Shown: positions 6,203 to 6,948 of the stretch, piece after piece
How positions within the stretch are numbered: position 1 is the stretch's first letter
Layout of the letters: each line of letters starts with the position of its first letter
Source: Candidatus Bathyarchaeota archaeon
GTDB lineage: Archaea; Thermoproteota; Bathyarchaeia; EX4484-135; B24-G1
Direction of reading: 5' to 3'
Assembly (NCBI GenBank): GCA_003662535.1
Contig: QMYG01000030.1
Coordinates: 1 to 6,948 of the forward strand
DNA length: 6,948 nucleotides
Made by a program: the position numbers and the translations under genes
The notes under the pieces: model-generated
What the model was told of the DNA's origin: nothing
The model's input: only the letters and a program-made list of their open reading frames with translations
Databases searched by the model: none

Positions 6203-6221
6203 CCTATTAAAGCTTTCTTCC
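6203..6221 (-). promoter_or_regulatory. Core promoter (BRE/TATA-like) of pheS-pheT
   Basis: On the minus strand GGAAGAAAGCTTTAATAGG has a purine-rich BRE-like part followed by the TATA-like TTTAATA (6211-6205). A start about 23-27 bases downstream would fall near 6181-6186. The element strongly resembles the one driving trpS in the opposite direction. Confidence 0.55.
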
Positions 6222-6264
6222 ACAGCTAGGCGTGAACGCCCGCGTAGTCGTGCATACAGAGGTT

Positions 6265-6281
6265 GGAAAAAGCTTTTTAGG
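6265..6281 (+). promoter_or_regulatory. Core promoter (BRE/TATA-like) of trpS
   Basis: GGAAAAAGCTTTTTAGG contains a BRE-like purine block and a T-rich TATA-like part, and includes the 12-base palindrome AAAAAGCTTTTT (6267-6278). A start near 6299-6302 would leave a leader of about 18 bases before the GTG at 6319. Between this element and the pheS promoter nothing else is recognised. Confidence 0.5.
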
Positions 6282-6305
6282 TGTCTAGCCTGATGCCTAT
6301 GATTT

Positions 6306-6310
6306 GGTGG
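6306..6310 (+). promoter_or_regulatory. Ribosome binding site deciding the trpS start
   Basis: GGTGG lies eight bases before the GTG at 6319 and matches part of GGAGGTGA. It favours GTG 6319 over the in-frame TTG 6304 and GTG 6307, which lie over or before it. An in-frame TAG at 6286 excludes starts further upstream. Confidence 0.5.
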
Positions 6311-6318
6311 TTTCTATT

Positions 6319-6948
6319 GTGGCGGAGAAAAGTGGCGTCTACATAGACCCTTGGGGCGCCACGCTCATAGAAGACTACAGGCGTGTTATTGAGGAGTTCG
6401 GCCTAGAACCCTTCACGGACGAGGTGCTGAACCAACTGCCGAACCCAAACCTGCTGATGAGGCGGAAGGTCGTCTTCGCCCACAGGGACCTCAAAGTAAT
6501 AATTGATGCGATGGTGAACAAGAAGCCCTTCTACGCCCTCACGGGAATAATGCCCTCAGCAGAAAAAATCCACTTCGGAACAAAAATGGTCGTCGAAAAC
6601 CTCGCCTACTTCCAGAAACAAGGGGCAAAAACCTATCTTCTGGTAGCGGACCTAGAAGCCGCATCAACCAGAGGCGTAAGCCTAAAAGAGGCGAGGAAAA
6701 GAGCCTTAAACTTCCACATACCAGCCTACATAGCCCTCGGAGTAGACCCGAAAAGGACAATATTCTACTTCCAGTCGGAAAACAGGAAAGTCATGAACCT
6801 AGCATGCGAACTGTCAAAAAGACTGACGATGAGCGAGCTTCAAGCCGCCTACGGCGTAATGACCCCCGGCAAGGTCGTGGCAGCCCTACTAGACTACAGC
6901 GACATCCTGCATCCGCAGCTCGAGGAACGCATACCGGGCATAATTCCA
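6319..6948 (+). CDS. trpS: Tryptophanyl-tRNA synthetase, archaeal type, N-terminal part (3' end outside window)
   Basis: The 210 codons present show the archaeal/eukaryotic-type TrpRS, a class Ic cytosolic homodimer that charges tRNA-Trp. Seen: the N-terminal YIDPWG (8-13) and EDYRRVIEEFGLEPF (18-32); the Rossmann start FYALTGIMPSAEKIHFG (71-87); VADLEAASTRGVSLKEA (109-125); FHIPAYIALGVDP (132-144); FYFQSEN (149-155); and DILHPQLEERIPGIIP (195-210) at the cut. The class I HIGH signature is present as H85-F-G-T88, with Thr for the last His and Ala for the usual Gly in MPSG. TrpRS enzymes tolerate variation here (bacterial ones often have TIGN), so loss of activity is not implied. The KMSKS loop and anticodon-binding part lie beyond the window, as archaeal TrpRS is usually around 370-430 residues. 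The start is GTG, divergent from pheS. Confidence 0.95.
   Translation, partial: MAEKSGVYIDPWGATLIEDYRRVIEEFGLEPFTDEVLNQLPNPNLLMRRKVVFAHRDLKVIIDAMVNKKPFYALTGIMPSAEKIHFGTKMVVENLAYFQKQGAKTYLLVADLEAASTRGVSLKEARKRALNFHIPAYIALGVDPKRTIFYFQSENRKVMNLACELSKRLTMSELQAAYGVMTPGKVVAALLDYSDILHPQLEERIPGIIP

Noticed and set aside
6051..6293. 80-codon open frame on the plus strand across the pheS-trpS spacer
   Set aside because: It begins inside pheS on the opposite strand, runs through both promoter elements, encodes a basic sequence without motifs, and lacks a ribosome binding site.

Overview
The window looks like chromosomal DNA of a thermophilic archaeon of the TACK group. The reasons are a crenactin (the archaeal actin known from Thermoproteales and a few other TACK lineages), PheRS subunits of the archaeal/eukaryotic layout, an archaeal-type TrpRS, BRE/TATA-like promoters, frequent AGG/AGA/ATA codons and GGAGGTGA-type ribosome binding sites. 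The exact lineage cannot be fixed from these genes. A deep Thermoproteota or Nitrososphaeria/'Aigarchaeota'-like genome is my best guess. There are no mobile elements, tRNAs, rRNAs or CRISPR arrays.

Layout from left to right: (1) 1-483, minus strand, a 3'-truncated HD-superfamily hydrolase. (2) 484-634, a divergent intergenic region with a TATA-like element. (3) 635-2885, plus strand, three overlapping genes: crenactin; a 239-residue protein with an N-terminal globular domain, a coiled coil, a flexible linker and a conserved-looking C-terminal peptide, which I read as arcadin-2; and a 93-residue four-cysteine protein that may hold the place of arcadin-1. (4) 2902-6068, minus strand, pheS-pheT, two overlapping genes for phenylalanyl-tRNA synthetase, transcribed towards the actin cluster. 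(5) 6069-6318, a 250-base divergent regulatory region. (6) 6319-6948, plus strand, the first 210 codons of trpS.

The three plus-strand genes form one translationally coupled unit. Crenactin polymerises into actin-like filaments, and the C-terminal tail of arcadin-2 is known in Pyrobaculum to bind crenactin and break filaments down. The unit is thus likely a filament together with its regulator(s). The two synthetase loci are ordinary translation genes that share a divergent control region.

Points of most interest: the compact arcade-like cluster, with an arcadin-2 that carries a possible degenerate PD-(D/E)XK-fold domain; a structured leader in front of pheS, where an 8-bp GC stem abuts a hairpin holding the Shine-Dalgarno sequence and the TTG start; and a patchwork of strand-specific third-position base bias that switches sharply inside single genes.
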